Source: Marinobacter alexandrii (GTDB taxonomy: Bacteria; Bacteroidota; Bacteroidia; Cytophagales; Cyclobacteriaceae). Taken from it: a stretch of 64,000 nt of DNA. The stretch covers positions 1,186,501 through 1,250,500 of the forward strand of contig JBDWTN010000007.1 of NCBI GenBank assembly GCA_039984955.1. Direction: 5' to 3'. This document shows, one piece after another, positions 26,502 to 33,400 of the stretch (position 1 is its first letter; each line of letters starts with the position of its first letter). The translations under genes were made by a program, and so were the position numbers. The notes beneath the pieces are model-generated. The model searched no databases, was not told the DNA's origin, and worked only from the letters and a program-made list of their open reading frames with translations.

Positions 26502-27278
26502 TTAATTTGTTGCAAATTCTATCAATACGGGTGAGTCAACAGAAAGGCCAAGCAGTCCCGAAGCATTCCCTTTATTTATTCCTATTTGAAGTCGGCCCGA
26601 AGAATTGAATAAAACATAGCAATCACCAGATTCTACATCACTAAAAAAAGTATGCAGCGACTGGAACTGCTCGCGACCAAAACGAATTAAGTATTTAACT
26701 CCTACTCCATTAATCTCGATTATCTTATCAAATTCCGTTTTTGAAATATTGGTAATCAAATTGCCATATCGATCTACAGAAATAACATTTCCAGCTATTT
26801 CGCGCTTCGTTACTTTTAGTTGCCGATCGTACAATTCTGTCATCTCTGTCACAATTGTGCCAACATCTTTAAGCGATTGTCCACTTGCCAGCTGCATGGC
26901 TGTCTTAGCCAGGACATCCTTTGCAGGAAAGGTAGATTGTCCATTTTCTAGAACAGCAATTTGCTCCGGTTTCTTCTGAGAAATAAGACTAAAAAGACCA
27001 GAATCAAAGCCCACAAATAAATGCCCCTCAATCTCTAAAGCTATAGTTTTCGACTTTTCTTTCATTGAATCCACAGCTACTATGTGAACCGTTTTATCAG
27101 GAAAATCCTTGTATACACTGCGAAGAACATTCGCTGCATGAGAAATATCGAATGGACGAATATTATGAGTAATGTCTGTAATCTGCTGTGCAGGAGACGC
27201 GGAAACAATGGCTGCCTTTACTGCAGCCACATAGTGATCCACAGTTCCAAAATCAGACATGAAGGTGATTAGCGCCAT
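26502..27278 (-). CDS. S-adenosyl-L-methionine hydrolase (SAM hydroxide adenosyltransferase) family protein
   Basis: A 258-residue protein of the DUF62/chlorinase-fluorinase fold. MALITFMSDFGTVDHYVAAVKA at the N-terminus carries the catalytic Asp. DITHNIRPFDISHAANVL and VHIVAVDS follow in the N-domain. The C-domain has GNVISVDRYGNLITNIS. Most bacterial members hydrolyse SAM to adenosine and methionine using an activated water, rather than halide. The fluorinase-specific loop is not present as far as I can see, and the length (~258) fits the hydrolase group. It precedes the ABM gene by 3 bases. Confidence 0.88.
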   Translation of the reverse strand: MALITFMSDFGTVDHYVAAVKAAIVSASPAQQITDITHNIRPFDISHAANVLRSVYKDFPDKTVHIVAVDSMKEKSKTIALEIEGHLFVGFDSGLFSLISQKKPEQIAVLENGQSTFPAKDVLAKTAMQLASGQSLKDVGTIVTEMTELYDRQLKVTKREIAGNVISVDRYGNLITNISKTEFDKIIEINGVGVKYLIRFGREQFQSLHTFFSDVESGDCYVLFNSSGRLQIGINKGNASGLLGLSVDSPVLIEFATN

Positions 27279-27436
27279 TGAGGGGATTACAGCTTAAATT
27301 TGTTCTTACAAAGCTATAAATTTTACTCACACAGTGAGATTTTACGCTCTTAGGTTTGCCTAAAAACATCATTCAAAAGAAACAATAATAGGCTGACAGT
27401 AGGTAAATTACACTCGAAGGATTAATAGAATATCGA

Positions 27437-28399
27437 TTGCTAGAAAAAATAATTACACTTGAAAATATTTCCCTGGTAGACTTCCTGGGAATCGAAGATC
27501 AAAACATCAAAACTATTGCTACAGCCTTCCCTGATAGCAAGATTGTGAGTAGAGGCAATGAGATCAGAATCAAAGGTTCCGCTCCTCAAATCTTAAAAAT
27601 CAATGAAATATTAAATTCTCTCCTAGCCCACTACCATGAATATGGAAAAGTGACCACTGATAATGTGAAGGACTATGTAGACAATGAAGAAAATACTATT
27701 GATGCTAGTGGTAACTCTGCCGTGCTTATTCATGGAACACGTGGGACGCGGATAGCTCCTAAAACAGCTAATCAAAAGAAATTAGTTGCAGCAGTAGAGA
27801 AGAATGACCTTGTATTCGCAATAGGACCAGCAGGAACTGGAAAAACATACATTTCTGTAGCACTGGCAGTACGAGCTCTTAAGAATAAGGAAGTCAAAAA
27901 AATCATCATCACACGTCCGGCAGTTGAAGCAGGCGAGCATTTGGGATTTCTTCCTGGTGATTTAAAAGAAAAAATTGATCCTTACCTCAGGCCCATCTAT
28001 GATGCACTGAGTGATATGATTCCTTCAGAAAAACTCAAGTACTATAAAGAAAATGGCGTTATAGAAATAGCTCCTTTGGCCTACATGCGCGGAAGAACAC
28101 TCAATGATGCATATGTTTTGTTGGATGAAGCTCAGAATACTACCCCCATGCAAATTAAGATGTTCCTGACACGGATGGGACCTCAATCCAAGGTGATCAT
28201 CACTGGTGATCAATCTCAAATTGACTTACCTAAGAAACAGGCTTCTGGATTGATTGAGACCATGAGAGTACTCAAAGATGTGAAAGGAATTGGATTTGTG
28301 AATCTAGACGATCGGGATGTAGTACGACACAAACTGGTAAAAGCAATCATAAAAGCATATAACAAGTATGACTTACAGGGTGATTCCAGCAACAAATGA
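27437..28399 (+). CDS. phoH: PhoH-family ATPase
   Basis: A 320-residue protein with an N-terminal KH-like segment (DSKIVSRGNEIRIKGSAPQI) and a PhoH P-loop ATPase domain. The Walker A is FAIGPAGTGKTYISVALAV (near residues 131-149). Then come TRPAVEAGEHLGFLPGDLKE, the Walker B YVLLDEAQNTTPMQ and ITGDQSQIDLP. The chosen start is TTG at 27437: the product then begins MLEKIITLENISLVDFLGIE, which matches the usual Bacteroidota PhoH N-terminus, and no ATG is available. PhoH proteins are linked to RNA metabolism. The 3' end overlaps the GNAT gene by 32 bases. Confidence 0.92.
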   Translation: MLEKIITLENISLVDFLGIEDQNIKTIATAFPDSKIVSRGNEIRIKGSAPQILKINEILNSLLAHYHEYGKVTTDNVKDYVDNEENTIDASGNSAVLIHGTRGTRIAPKTANQKKLVAAVEKNDLVFAIGPAGTGKTYISVALAVRALKNKEVKKIIITRPAVEAGEHLGFLPGDLKEKIDPYLRPIYDALSDMIPSEKLKYYKENGVIEIAPLAYMRGRTLNDAYVLLDEAQNTTPMQIKMFLTRMGPQSKVIITGDQSQIDLPKKQASGLIETMRVLKDVKGIGFVNLDDRDVVRHKLVKAIIKAYNKYDLQGDSSNK

Positions 28400-28805
28400 G
28401 GAACTAAAGCAAAAAGTCTTCGCCATTAGAGAAGAGGTTTTTGTAGTGGAGCAAAAAGTGACTGCTGAAGAAGAGTTTGATGAATTTGAGGAAGAATCAC
28501 ATCACTTTGTAGCGCTAGACCAAAACGATGATCCTATCGGGTCTGCTAGATGGAGATATACAGATAAGGGAATAAAGCTTGAGCGATTTACTGCCAAAGA
28601 ATCTCTTAGAGGTAAAGGAATAGGAACAGCTATCGTGAAGGCTGTCATAGAAAATATCTCACAAAAGGCTAAAGCAGGTACCTATCTCTACATGCATGCT
28701 CAATTATCTGCCGTTCCACTTTATCTAAAATTTGGATTTGAAACCAAAGGTGATCAATTCGACGAGTGTGGCATCATGCATTATCTGATGTGGCGAGAGT
28801 TGTGA
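28368..28805 (+). CDS. GNAT-family N-acetyltransferase
   Basis: A 145-residue GNAT domain. It opens RVIPATNEELKQKVFAIREE and VFVVEQKVTAEEEFDEFEEE, an ElaA-like arrangement. The acetyl-CoA-binding motif A is LERFTAKESLRGKGIGTAIV (R-G-K-G-I-G). The end AVPLYLKFGFETKGDQFDECGI is motif B. Acceptor substrate cannot be told. The ATG lies inside the phoH 3' end (32-base overlap), so expression is coupled. Confidence 0.88.
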   Translation: MTYRVIPATNEELKQKVFAIREEVFVVEQKVTAEEEFDEFEEESHHFVALDQNDDPIGSARWRYTDKGIKLERFTAKESLRGKGIGTAIVKAVIENISQKAKAGTYLYMHAQLSAVPLYLKFGFETKGDQFDECGIMHYLMWREL

Positions 28806-28910
28806 CAAAGCAATTATCATCATAGTATTTGCTTCAAATTACCCAAAAATGGGTATAGCTTTTTACATTTTTATCTATTCAATTGCATGCAAGCTAATCG
28901 CCTGCATTGA

Positions 28911-31070
28911 ATGTACTTCTGGAATTCATACCCATTTGTACGACTCACCATCGTACTTATACTTGGTATCGTCTGTTTCGATCAATTTCCATTTATTTGG
29001 AATACTCCTATTCAAATACTGAGTACGGGCATTCTATTGCTTTCAATTTCAACATTGATATCTCACCGATATGGTTTCTATAAACTCAGATATCTGAATG
29101 GCATTTTAGCCGTTGCAATCGTATTCTATTTTGGGGGAACTCTCACTCAATTTAACTATCGCGCATATTCACAAAATCATTATACGAACATACAATCCAA
29201 AATTTCGGGATTTTCAGGAACGATAAGCAGTCCAGTTAATGAACGAACCAACCATTTCAGGTATGATTTTGAGCTCGATCAAGTAATTGCCTCCGATTCA
29301 ATGATCAATTCTTCTGGTAAAATTCATCTCTACGTGAGAAAAGATTCGGCTACTACCCTACTTAAGTATGGGGATCATCTCATTATTGCGGGTAGCTACT
29401 ATGAAATACCAGGTCCAGATAACCCTAGTGAATTTAACTATAAGTCGTATCTAGAAAGACAGGGTATCTATGGTCATTCTTTTGTTCGTAGTGATCAACT
29501 TAGAATCACCCTAAATGATCCTCCAAATTTATTTCTGAATTTAGCTTTCAATTTAAGGAATAGCGCTACCCAAACAATAGATCAGCATATACCTTCCAAA
29601 AGAGAGAATGGAATTGCAAAAGCTTTACTCCTAGGAATCAAGGATCATCTTGATAATGATGTGAAAAAAGCCTACTCTTCTGCCGGAGCTATGCACGTTT
29701 TAGCAGTTTCTGGGCTTCATGTGGGCATCATTTATCTTTTAATACAGCTACTTTTTGGTAAACTTCGGAAATCCGGTAAATGGGGCAAAAGGCTTTTTGG
29801 ATTAATCAGTGTTCTCATTATTTGGTTTTATGCTACTTTGACAGGCCTTAGTCCATCTGTTTTAAGAGCAGCAACCATGTTTTCTTTAGTAGCAGTCAGT
29901 CAAGCCACCGCAAGAGAAGGTAATATTTACAATACGTTAGGTTTTGCTGCTTTCATTCTACTCCTCTTTGATCCTTATCTCATTTATTCTGTTGGATTCC
30001 AACTCTCTTTTGCTGCGGTCATTGGAATCGTTTATTTACAACCCAAAATTTATAGATTAATTGACTTTAGAAACTTTTTTCTAGACAAGGCATGGGCGAT
30101 TACTTGTGTGTCTATTGCTGCTCAGTTAGCTACTTTTCCTCTCTCTGCTTACTATTTTCATCAGTTTCCTTCATACTTTCTGGTTTCAAACCTTATTGTA
30201 ATTCCTTCTTCATTTTTAATGCTAGTAGGTGGCGTCTTCATGCTCATTATTGATCCAATTGTTCCAATCATCGGTCACATAGTTGGCGTAGTGCTACACA
30301 AGTTCATTTGGGTGCTAAATGAAATAATCAGCTACGTTCATATCCTTCCAAATAGCTTGATCGAATGGATATTCATGGATAAAATATCGCTTATTTTCAT
30401 ATACCTATGTGTCATTAGCATGATATCAGGTCTTCACTTCAAATCATTCAAAACCATTATTACCTCAGGCATTTTTGGATTATTAATCATCAGTTGGAAT
30501 CTTCTTTCAAATGAAAAGCAATCCACGGAAAATGAACTGGTGCTTTATGAGATATCGGGAAAGACTGTAATTGATCACATACAAGGACATGATGCTACAC
30601 TTTACGTTGACGACTACAAAGAGGAAGAATTGGAGTTATTAGACTTTCAAATCAATCCCCATAGACTTTCAAGGCATCTCAGACCAATAAAAGAAACAAT
30701 ATCAACGCTACGAAATCAATATTTTGAAAGAAAAGAAGCCATTACTTCAGGTCAAATTGCGGGTAAGCGAATTATTATTTTTGATTCTACAACTTTCCAT
30801 TTAGCGTTTAAGAATCCAATTGAAAGTGATCTAATTATTATAAATAATGGGTCAGTGAAAAGTTTAAAATGGTTAAATGAAAATTTTCCTTCCAAGCAAG
30901 TCGTAATAGGAAATAAGAATTCTGTCTATTACTCAAACAAGATGAAGGTGCAGGCTGCAGAATTAGGGCTATCGATTCACTCTTTAAAAGACGATGGAGC
31001 ACTTAGAATTAACTTAGCTGAAAACATGAAAGAAGAGCGGACATACATGCCCGCTCAACTAATTAAGTAG
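28911..31070 (+). CDS. comEC: ComEC/Rec2-type DNA-uptake channel protein
   Basis: A 719-residue polytopic membrane protein. N-terminal transmembrane helices are followed by a DUF4131-like periplasmic part (DHLIIAGSYYEIPGPDNPSE, FNYKSYLERQGIYGH). The competence domain starts near residue 225 (ALLLGIKDHLDNDVKKAY, SSAGAMHVLAVSGLHVGIIY, GLSPSVLRAATMF). ComEC carries single-stranded DNA across the inner membrane during transformation. There is no C-terminal metallo-beta-lactamase domain, as usual for Bacteroidota members. The last codons (KEERTYMPAQLIK) are encoded by a terminator-like inverted repeat shared with the lanthipeptide island next door, so the native C-terminus may have been altered. 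Confidence 0.92.
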   Translation: MYFWNSYPFVRLTIVLILGIVCFDQFPFIWNTPIQILSTGILLLSISTLISHRYGFYKLRYLNGILAVAIVFYFGGTLTQFNYRAYSQNHYTNIQSKISGFSGTISSPVNERTNHFRYDFELDQVIASDSMINSSGKIHLYVRKDSATTLLKYGDHLIIAGSYYEIPGPDNPSEFNYKSYLERQGIYGHSFVRSDQLRITLNDPPNLFLNLAFNLRNSATQTIDQHIPSKRENGIAKALLLGIKDHLDNDVKKAYSSAGAMHVLAVSGLHVGIIYLLIQLLFGKLRKSGKWGKRLFGLISVLIIWFYATLTGLSPSVLRAATMFSLVAVSQATAREGNIYNTLGFAAFILLLFDPYLIYSVGFQLSFAAVIGIVYLQPKIYRLIDFRNFFLDKAWAITCVSIAAQLATFPLSAYYFHQFPSYFLVSNLIVIPSSFLMLVGGVFMLIIDPIVPIIGHIVGVVLHKFIWVLNEIISYVHILPNSLIEWIFMDKISLIFIYLCVISMISGLHFKSFKTIITSGIFGLLIISWNLLSNEKQSTENELVLYEISGKTVIDHIQGHDATLYVDDYKEEELELLDFQINPHRLSRHLRPIKETISTLRNQYFERKEAITSGQIAGKRIIIFDSTTFHLAFKNPIESDLIIINNGSVKSLKWLNENFPSKQVVIGNKNSVYYSNKMKVQAAELGLSIHSLKDDGALRINLAENMKEERTYMPAQLIK
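31035..31056 (-). terminator. Island-type hairpin inside the comEC 3' end
   Basis: GAGCGG (31035-31040) pairs with CCGCTC (31051-31056). On the minus strand it follows the first precursor stop by about 47 bases and is trailed by TTCTTTC, so it may end that transcript. The sequence is a relative of the hairpins at 31445, 31836 and 45271. Confidence 0.5.
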
Positions 31071-31102
31071 CCAGAAGCTACCTTGACCATCTTAAAATTA
31101 TG

Positions 31103-31309
31103 TCAAAAAGCATGACATCCATTGACCCCCGGACAACTGTTATTCGAACAACCATTTGATGGACAGGCTGCCATTGAGCCAATAGTTGACCCTGGTGCAC
31201 AAGCAGCCATTCCAGTATTACCACCTTTGATAGTGGAGCTCTCCTGATCACCAAAGCCCGTCACAAAGCTCTTCACTTTTAAATCATCTAGTTTTAATCT
31301 GTTCTTCAT
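31103..31309 (-). CDS. Class I lanthipeptide precursor 1
   Basis: A 68-residue precursor. The leader (about residues 1-30) opens KNRLKLDDLKVKSFVTGFG and ends SSTIKGG, a double-glycine site for the C39 transporter. The predicted 38-residue core has five Cys and seven Ser/Thr and contains MAACAPGSTIG, a second MAACP, and GCSNNSCPGVNGCHAF. The L-x-L-x-x-L-K-V-x-S-F-V-T leader is the hallmark of Bacteroidota class I (pinensin-like) lanthipeptides. The core shares the GCSNNSC block with precursors 2 and 3. Expected processing: LanB dehydrates Ser/Thr, LanC adds Cys to form thioether rings, then cleavage after GG with export. Ring pattern is not predictable here. Confidence 0.88.
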   Translation of the reverse strand: MKNRLKLDDLKVKSFVTGFGDQESSTIKGGNTGMAACAPGSTIGSMAACPSNGCSNNSCPGVNGCHAF

Positions 31310-31330
31310 CTTAATATATGTGAAAATTTT

Positions 31331-31436
31331 CCTACTCTATTGATGGCTTTTCGGAACCGCCTTCACAAAAGTGGAATTGATGCATTTCCAACACAATCGC
31401 AGAAACTCATGATTTTTTCCTCCTTGAATCCCATGA
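31331..31436 (-). promoter_or_regulatory. Conserved promoter/leader cassette, copy A (precursor 1)
   Basis: About 100 bases nearly identical to copies B (31732-31830) and C (32201-32300). In transcript direction it contains TCATGA, then TTG, 20 bases, CACTTTTG (a Bacteroidota -33/-7 type promoter), then a short AAGGC...GCC stem and AATAGAGTAGG before the start codon. Confidence 0.65.
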
Positions 31437-31444
31437 TAAGGAAT

Positions 31445-31480
31445 AAAAAAGGAGCTGATGTATATGTCCGCTCCTTTTTT
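31445..31480 (-). terminator. Bidirectional-looking terminator after precursor 2
   Basis: aaaaaaggagc (31445-31455) is the exact complement of gctcctttttt (31470-31480). It follows the precursor 2 stop by 5 bases on the minus strand and separates it from the precursor 1 promoter cassette. Confidence 0.8.
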
Positions 31481-31485
31481 AAAAT

Positions 31486-31701
31486 TCATTCAGTATAACA
31501 TTCAAAACAGCTATTGTTGGAGCAGCCTCTTGAAGCGCCACCACCACCTGTACCACCACCTGGACAGCCAAAATTGGTAATGCACATATTGGTTAGATGA
31601 GGTACATCTACACCACCATTGATGGTCATCTCCTTCTCAAAATTCATTGAGGTCACAAAGCTGCTTACTTTGAGTTCATTTAGATTTAACTTCTTTTTCA
31701 T
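31486..31701 (-). CDS. Class I lanthipeptide precursor 2
   Basis: A 71-residue precursor with leader KKKLNLNELKVSSFVTSMN and cleavage site EMTINGG at residue 30. The 41-residue core has five Cys and seven Ser/Thr. VDVPHLTNMCITNFGC forms the first part, followed by a glycine linker (GGGTGGGG) and ASRGCSNNSCFECYTE. The C-terminal half is almost the same as in precursor 3 and shares GCSNNSC with precursor 1. The glycine linker splits the core into two potential ring regions. It has its own promoter cassette (copy B) and terminator, so each precursor seems to be a separate transcription unit. Confidence 0.9.
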   Translation of the reverse strand: MKKKLNLNELKVSSFVTSMNFEKEMTINGGVDVPHLTNMCITNFGCPGGGTGGGGASRGCSNNSCFECYTE

Positions 31702-31731
31702 CAGTAATAAGTAAAGGTTTTCCTACTCTAT

Positions 31732-31830
31732 TGAAGGCTTTTCGGAACCGCCCTCACAAAGGTGGAATTGATGATTTTTTGATACAATCGCAGAAATTCA
31801 TGATTTTTCCCTCCTAGAATCCCATGATAT
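31732..31830 (-). promoter_or_regulatory. Conserved promoter/leader cassette, copy B (precursor 2)
   Basis: Nearly identical to copies A and C. TTG and CACCTTTG are again exactly 20 bases apart on the minus strand, with TCATGA upstream. At its far end is a small dyad TCCCA-tatca-TGGGA (31819-31834 region), a possible regulator site. Confidence 0.65.
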
Positions 31831-31835
31831 GGGAC

Positions 31836-31864
31836 AAAAAAAGAGCAGACGTATACGCCCGCTC
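31836..31864 (-). terminator. Terminator after precursor 3
   Basis: On the minus strand GAGCGGGCGTA can fold on TACGTCTGCTC (with G-U pairs) followed by seven T. It lies about 90 bases after the precursor 3 stop, beyond a relic of an alternative precursor tail. Confidence 0.7.
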
Positions 31865-31905
31865 AACTAAATTAAGTAGCAAGAAGCTACCTCGATCATA
31901 TGAAA

Positions 31906-31944
31906 TTAAAAGACATTACATCCATCGCCGGTTGCTCCCCCGCC
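31906..31944 (-). other. Relic precursor tail, out of frame after precursor 3
   Basis: Directly after the precursor 3 stop, a different frame encodes GGGATGDGCNVF then TAA. This resembles the C-terminus of precursor 1 (GVNGCHAF, TGA), and the DNA that follows (the aagaagctacct stretch) also matches the DNA after precursor 1. It looks like the remains of an older core end left behind by recombination or a frameshift. Confidence 0.45.
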
Positions 31945-31952
31945 TCTGATAA

Positions 31953-32180
31953 TTATTCTGTGTAACAATCAGCACAACTATTATTCGAACAACCCCTTGA
32001 AGCGCCACCACCACCACCACCACCACCACCAGGGCATTCTTCTGGTAATGTAACGCAGTTTGTTGCATGAGAACCAGGTATTCGACCCCCTCCTCCAATA
32101 ATGGTTTCAGCATTAGATACTAAATTCTCAGTAACAAAACTTTTCACTTTGAGCTCTGAGAGATTCATTTTTTTCTTCAT
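31953..32180 (-). CDS. Class I lanthipeptide precursor 3 with poly-glycine core
   Basis: A 75-residue precursor. The leader is KKKMNLSELKVKSFVTENL and the GG site is ETIIGG at residue 30. The core is about 45 residues with five Cys: SHATNCVTLPEEC, then nine consecutive Gly, then ASRGCSNNSCADCYTE. The C-terminal half matches precursor 2 with small changes. The Gly run is encoded by a (CCA)9 microsatellite on the plus strand, so its length can change by whole codons. It is preceded by cassette copy C. Upstream and downstream signals suggest independent transcription. Confidence 0.9.
   Translation of the reverse strand: MKKKMNLSELKVKSFVTENLVSNAETIIGGGGRIPGSHATNCVTLPEECPGGGGGGGGGASRGCSNNSCADCYTE
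32005..32031. repeat. (CCA)9 microsatellite in a lanthipeptide core
   Basis: Nine perfect CCA units on the plus strand, read as nine GGT/TGG-frame glycine codons in precursor 3. Slippage would lengthen or shorten the glycine linker without breaking the frame. Confidence 0.85.
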
Positions 32181-32200
32181 GTTATTAAAAGTTAGATCAT

Positions 32201-32300
32201 CCTACTCTATTAAAGGCTTTTCGGAACCGCCTTCACAAAGGTGGAATTGATGCATTTGTACCACAATCGCAGAAATTCATGATTTTTTTCTCCTAGAACT
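32201..32300 (-). promoter_or_regulatory. Conserved promoter/leader cassette, copy C (precursor 3)
   Basis: The -7-like box CACCTTTG reads on the minus strand at 32243-32236, and a TTG box at 32266-32264, exactly 20 bases apart. TCATGA lies further upstream (about 32278-32283). Strongest match of the three to the Bacteroidota promoter pattern. Confidence 0.7.
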
Positions 32301-32315
32301 CTGTTAAAGAGCATA

Positions 32316-32341
32316 AAAAAACCCACTCAAAGTGGGTTTTT
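32316..32341 (-). terminator. Terminator after precursor 4
   Basis: aaaacccac (about 32317-32325) pairs with gtgggtttt (about 32332-32340) around a tcaaa-like loop. It sits 17 bases after the precursor 4 stop, with A/T tracts on both sides, so it can work in both directions. Confidence 0.8.
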
Positions 32342-32357
32342 CGCTAAAATAGAATCG

Positions 32358-32648
32358 TTATGGAATACAAATATCAGTCGGACATACAGCGGCAGACTCA
32401 CAGGCTGGTCCACCACATGTAATTCCGCTACAAGCGTTGGTACCTCCTCCTGGAGGACAACCATTCGTTGGATTAGGACATGCTTCTGTTTGTTGACAAA
32501 TAGTACGGCTAGGGTCGTCAGTTGGAAATACTCCACACCCAGGTCCATTGGTTGCACCTCCGCCCTTTACTGTATAACTATCGCTACTATTAAAATAAGT
32601 TACGAAACTTTTCACTTTTAGCTGGTCAAGGCTTAGCTTCTTTTTCAT
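32358..32648 (-). CDS. Class I lanthipeptide precursor 4, large Cys-rich core
   Basis: A 96-residue precursor, the largest of the set. Its leader is KKKLSLDQLKVKSFVTYFN with cleavage site YTVKGG at residue 30. The 66-residue core has nine Cys and many Ser/Thr and Pro: GPGCGVFPTDDPSRTICQQ, TEACPNPTNGCPPGGG, TNACSGITCGGPACES and AAVCPTDICIP. Up to nine thioether rings or a mixture with disulfides would be possible. The core shares no block with precursors 1-3 except the glycine/proline linker style. Its upstream cassette is a diverged copy (D). Confidence 0.88.
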   Translation of the reverse strand: MKKKLSLDQLKVKSFVTYFNSSDSYTVKGGGATNGPGCGVFPTDDPSRTICQQTEACPNPTNGCPPGGGTNACSGITCGGPACESAAVCPTDICIP

Positions 32649-32672
32649 CTTAAATAATTTTGAAAAAATTTT

Positions 32673-32779
32673 TCTACTCTGTTAAAGGCTTTTCGAAATA
32701 CGCCTTCAACAAAAGTGTAGCTCAGCTTAAAACAATGAAATAGCAGAAATCAACGATTTTAATACTCCCAGAATTCAGC
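32673..32779 (-). promoter_or_regulatory. Diverged promoter/leader cassette, copy D (precursor 4)
   Basis: Retains the start (CTACTCTGTTAAAGGCTTTTCG) only in shortened form and the CAGAAATCAACGATTTT region, but the TTG spacing seen in copies A-C is lost. At its upstream end is CTCCCAGAATTCAG (32766-32779), part of the GAATTC dyad family. Confidence 0.5.
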
Positions 32780-32828
32780 TACTCGAATACGGACAGTTTA
32801 TAGATTAATCACGTAATCTTTCTCTATT

Positions 32829-33017
32829 TTATGGTACACAAGTGCCATTGGTTTCGATATAGTCATGTAGACATTCATTGTTTGAGTCACAATAACAGCT
32901 AGCCTCCTCTGTTTGAAATGAGGTCCCTCCTTTCAGGGTTCGTTTAATATCACTGTCAACCACAGTTACAAAACTCTCTACTTTAAGATCTTCAAGTTTG
33001 ATTTTTTTTGCTTTCAT
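32829..33017 (-). CDS. Class I lanthipeptide precursor 5
   Basis: A 62-residue precursor with leader KIKLEDLKVESFVTVVDSD and cleavage site RTLKGG at residue 31. The 31-residue core reads TSFQTEEASCYCDSNNECL and HDYIETNGTCVP, with four Cys and seven Ser/Thr. It is more acidic than precursors 1-4 and has no glycine linker. A palindrome centred on GAATTC lies 49 bases before the start. It lacks the shared promoter cassette of precursors 1-3. Confidence 0.85.
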   Translation of the reverse strand: MKAKKIKLEDLKVESFVTVVDSDIKRTLKGGTSFQTEEASCYCDSNNECLHDYIETNGTCVP

Positions 33018-33065
33018 ATTGTTAGGGTTTAGAGTAAGGAAATTAACTGTAAACCATTAATATGT

Positions 33066-33087
33066 AAATCACTGAATTCAGTGATTT
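33066..33087. promoter_or_regulatory. 22-bp perfect palindrome upstream of precursor 5
   Basis: The half-site AAATCACTGAA is mirrored exactly around the centre of GAATTC. It lies 49-70 bases before the precursor 5 ATG. Related GAATTC-centred sites occur at 32766, 35834 and, imperfectly, 39416, all at island promoters, so it is a good candidate operator for the adjacent response regulator. Confidence 0.6.
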
Positions 33088-33165
33088 TTTCATTTTAGCT
33101 GATATCAATATGATAAATAAAAACCTCGCCGAAGAGAGTTATTTAAAGAGGCTAGTTCCAATGTT

Positions 33166-33339
33166 TTATGGCATATCATTCTCATCCAAGTGGAATGGTC
33201 TAGGATATATACCATAGCAAAGCTCATTCTCATCTGTCTGATGCGAACTTCCACCTTTTATTGTCTCTAGCGTGTTCTGTTCAATATGAGTGACAAAACT
33301 TTCTACTTTTAGGTCTTCTAAAGTTAATTTGGTCTTCAT
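33166..33339 (-). CDS. Class I lanthipeptide precursor 6 (57 residues)
   Basis: A small gene from the ATG at 33337-33339 to the TAA at 33166-33168. It encodes MKTKLTLEDLKVESFVTHIE then QNTLETIKGG: the same leader and GG site as the other five. The 27-residue core is SSHQTDENELCYGIYPRPF followed by HLDENDMP. It has only one Cys and three Ser/Thr (all at the start), so at most one thioether ring can form. It is acidic and ends differently from all siblings. It lies 62 bases after the response regulator stop on the same strand, so it may be read through from the regulator operon. Confidence 0.85.
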   Translation of the reverse strand: MKTKLTLEDLKVESFVTHIEQNTLETIKGGSSHQTDENELCYGIYPRPFHLDENDMP

Positions 33340-33400
33340 GGTCATCTTTATTTAGTTAAACATTTCTCTTATTCAGAGAGATACAAGAAGTTTTAAAATT

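Noticed and set aside
26502-27278. Fluorinase or chlorinase
   Set aside because: The fold is the same, but the halide-specific loop is not seen and most such proteins are SAM hydrolases.
32005-32031. CRISPR-like repeat
   Set aside because: A plain trinucleotide run inside a coding core with no spacers and no cas genes.
31916-32113. 65-residue frame with a long Val run on the minus strand
   Set aside because: It is the shifted frame of precursor 3's CCA repeat; no leader, signal or conserved motif.
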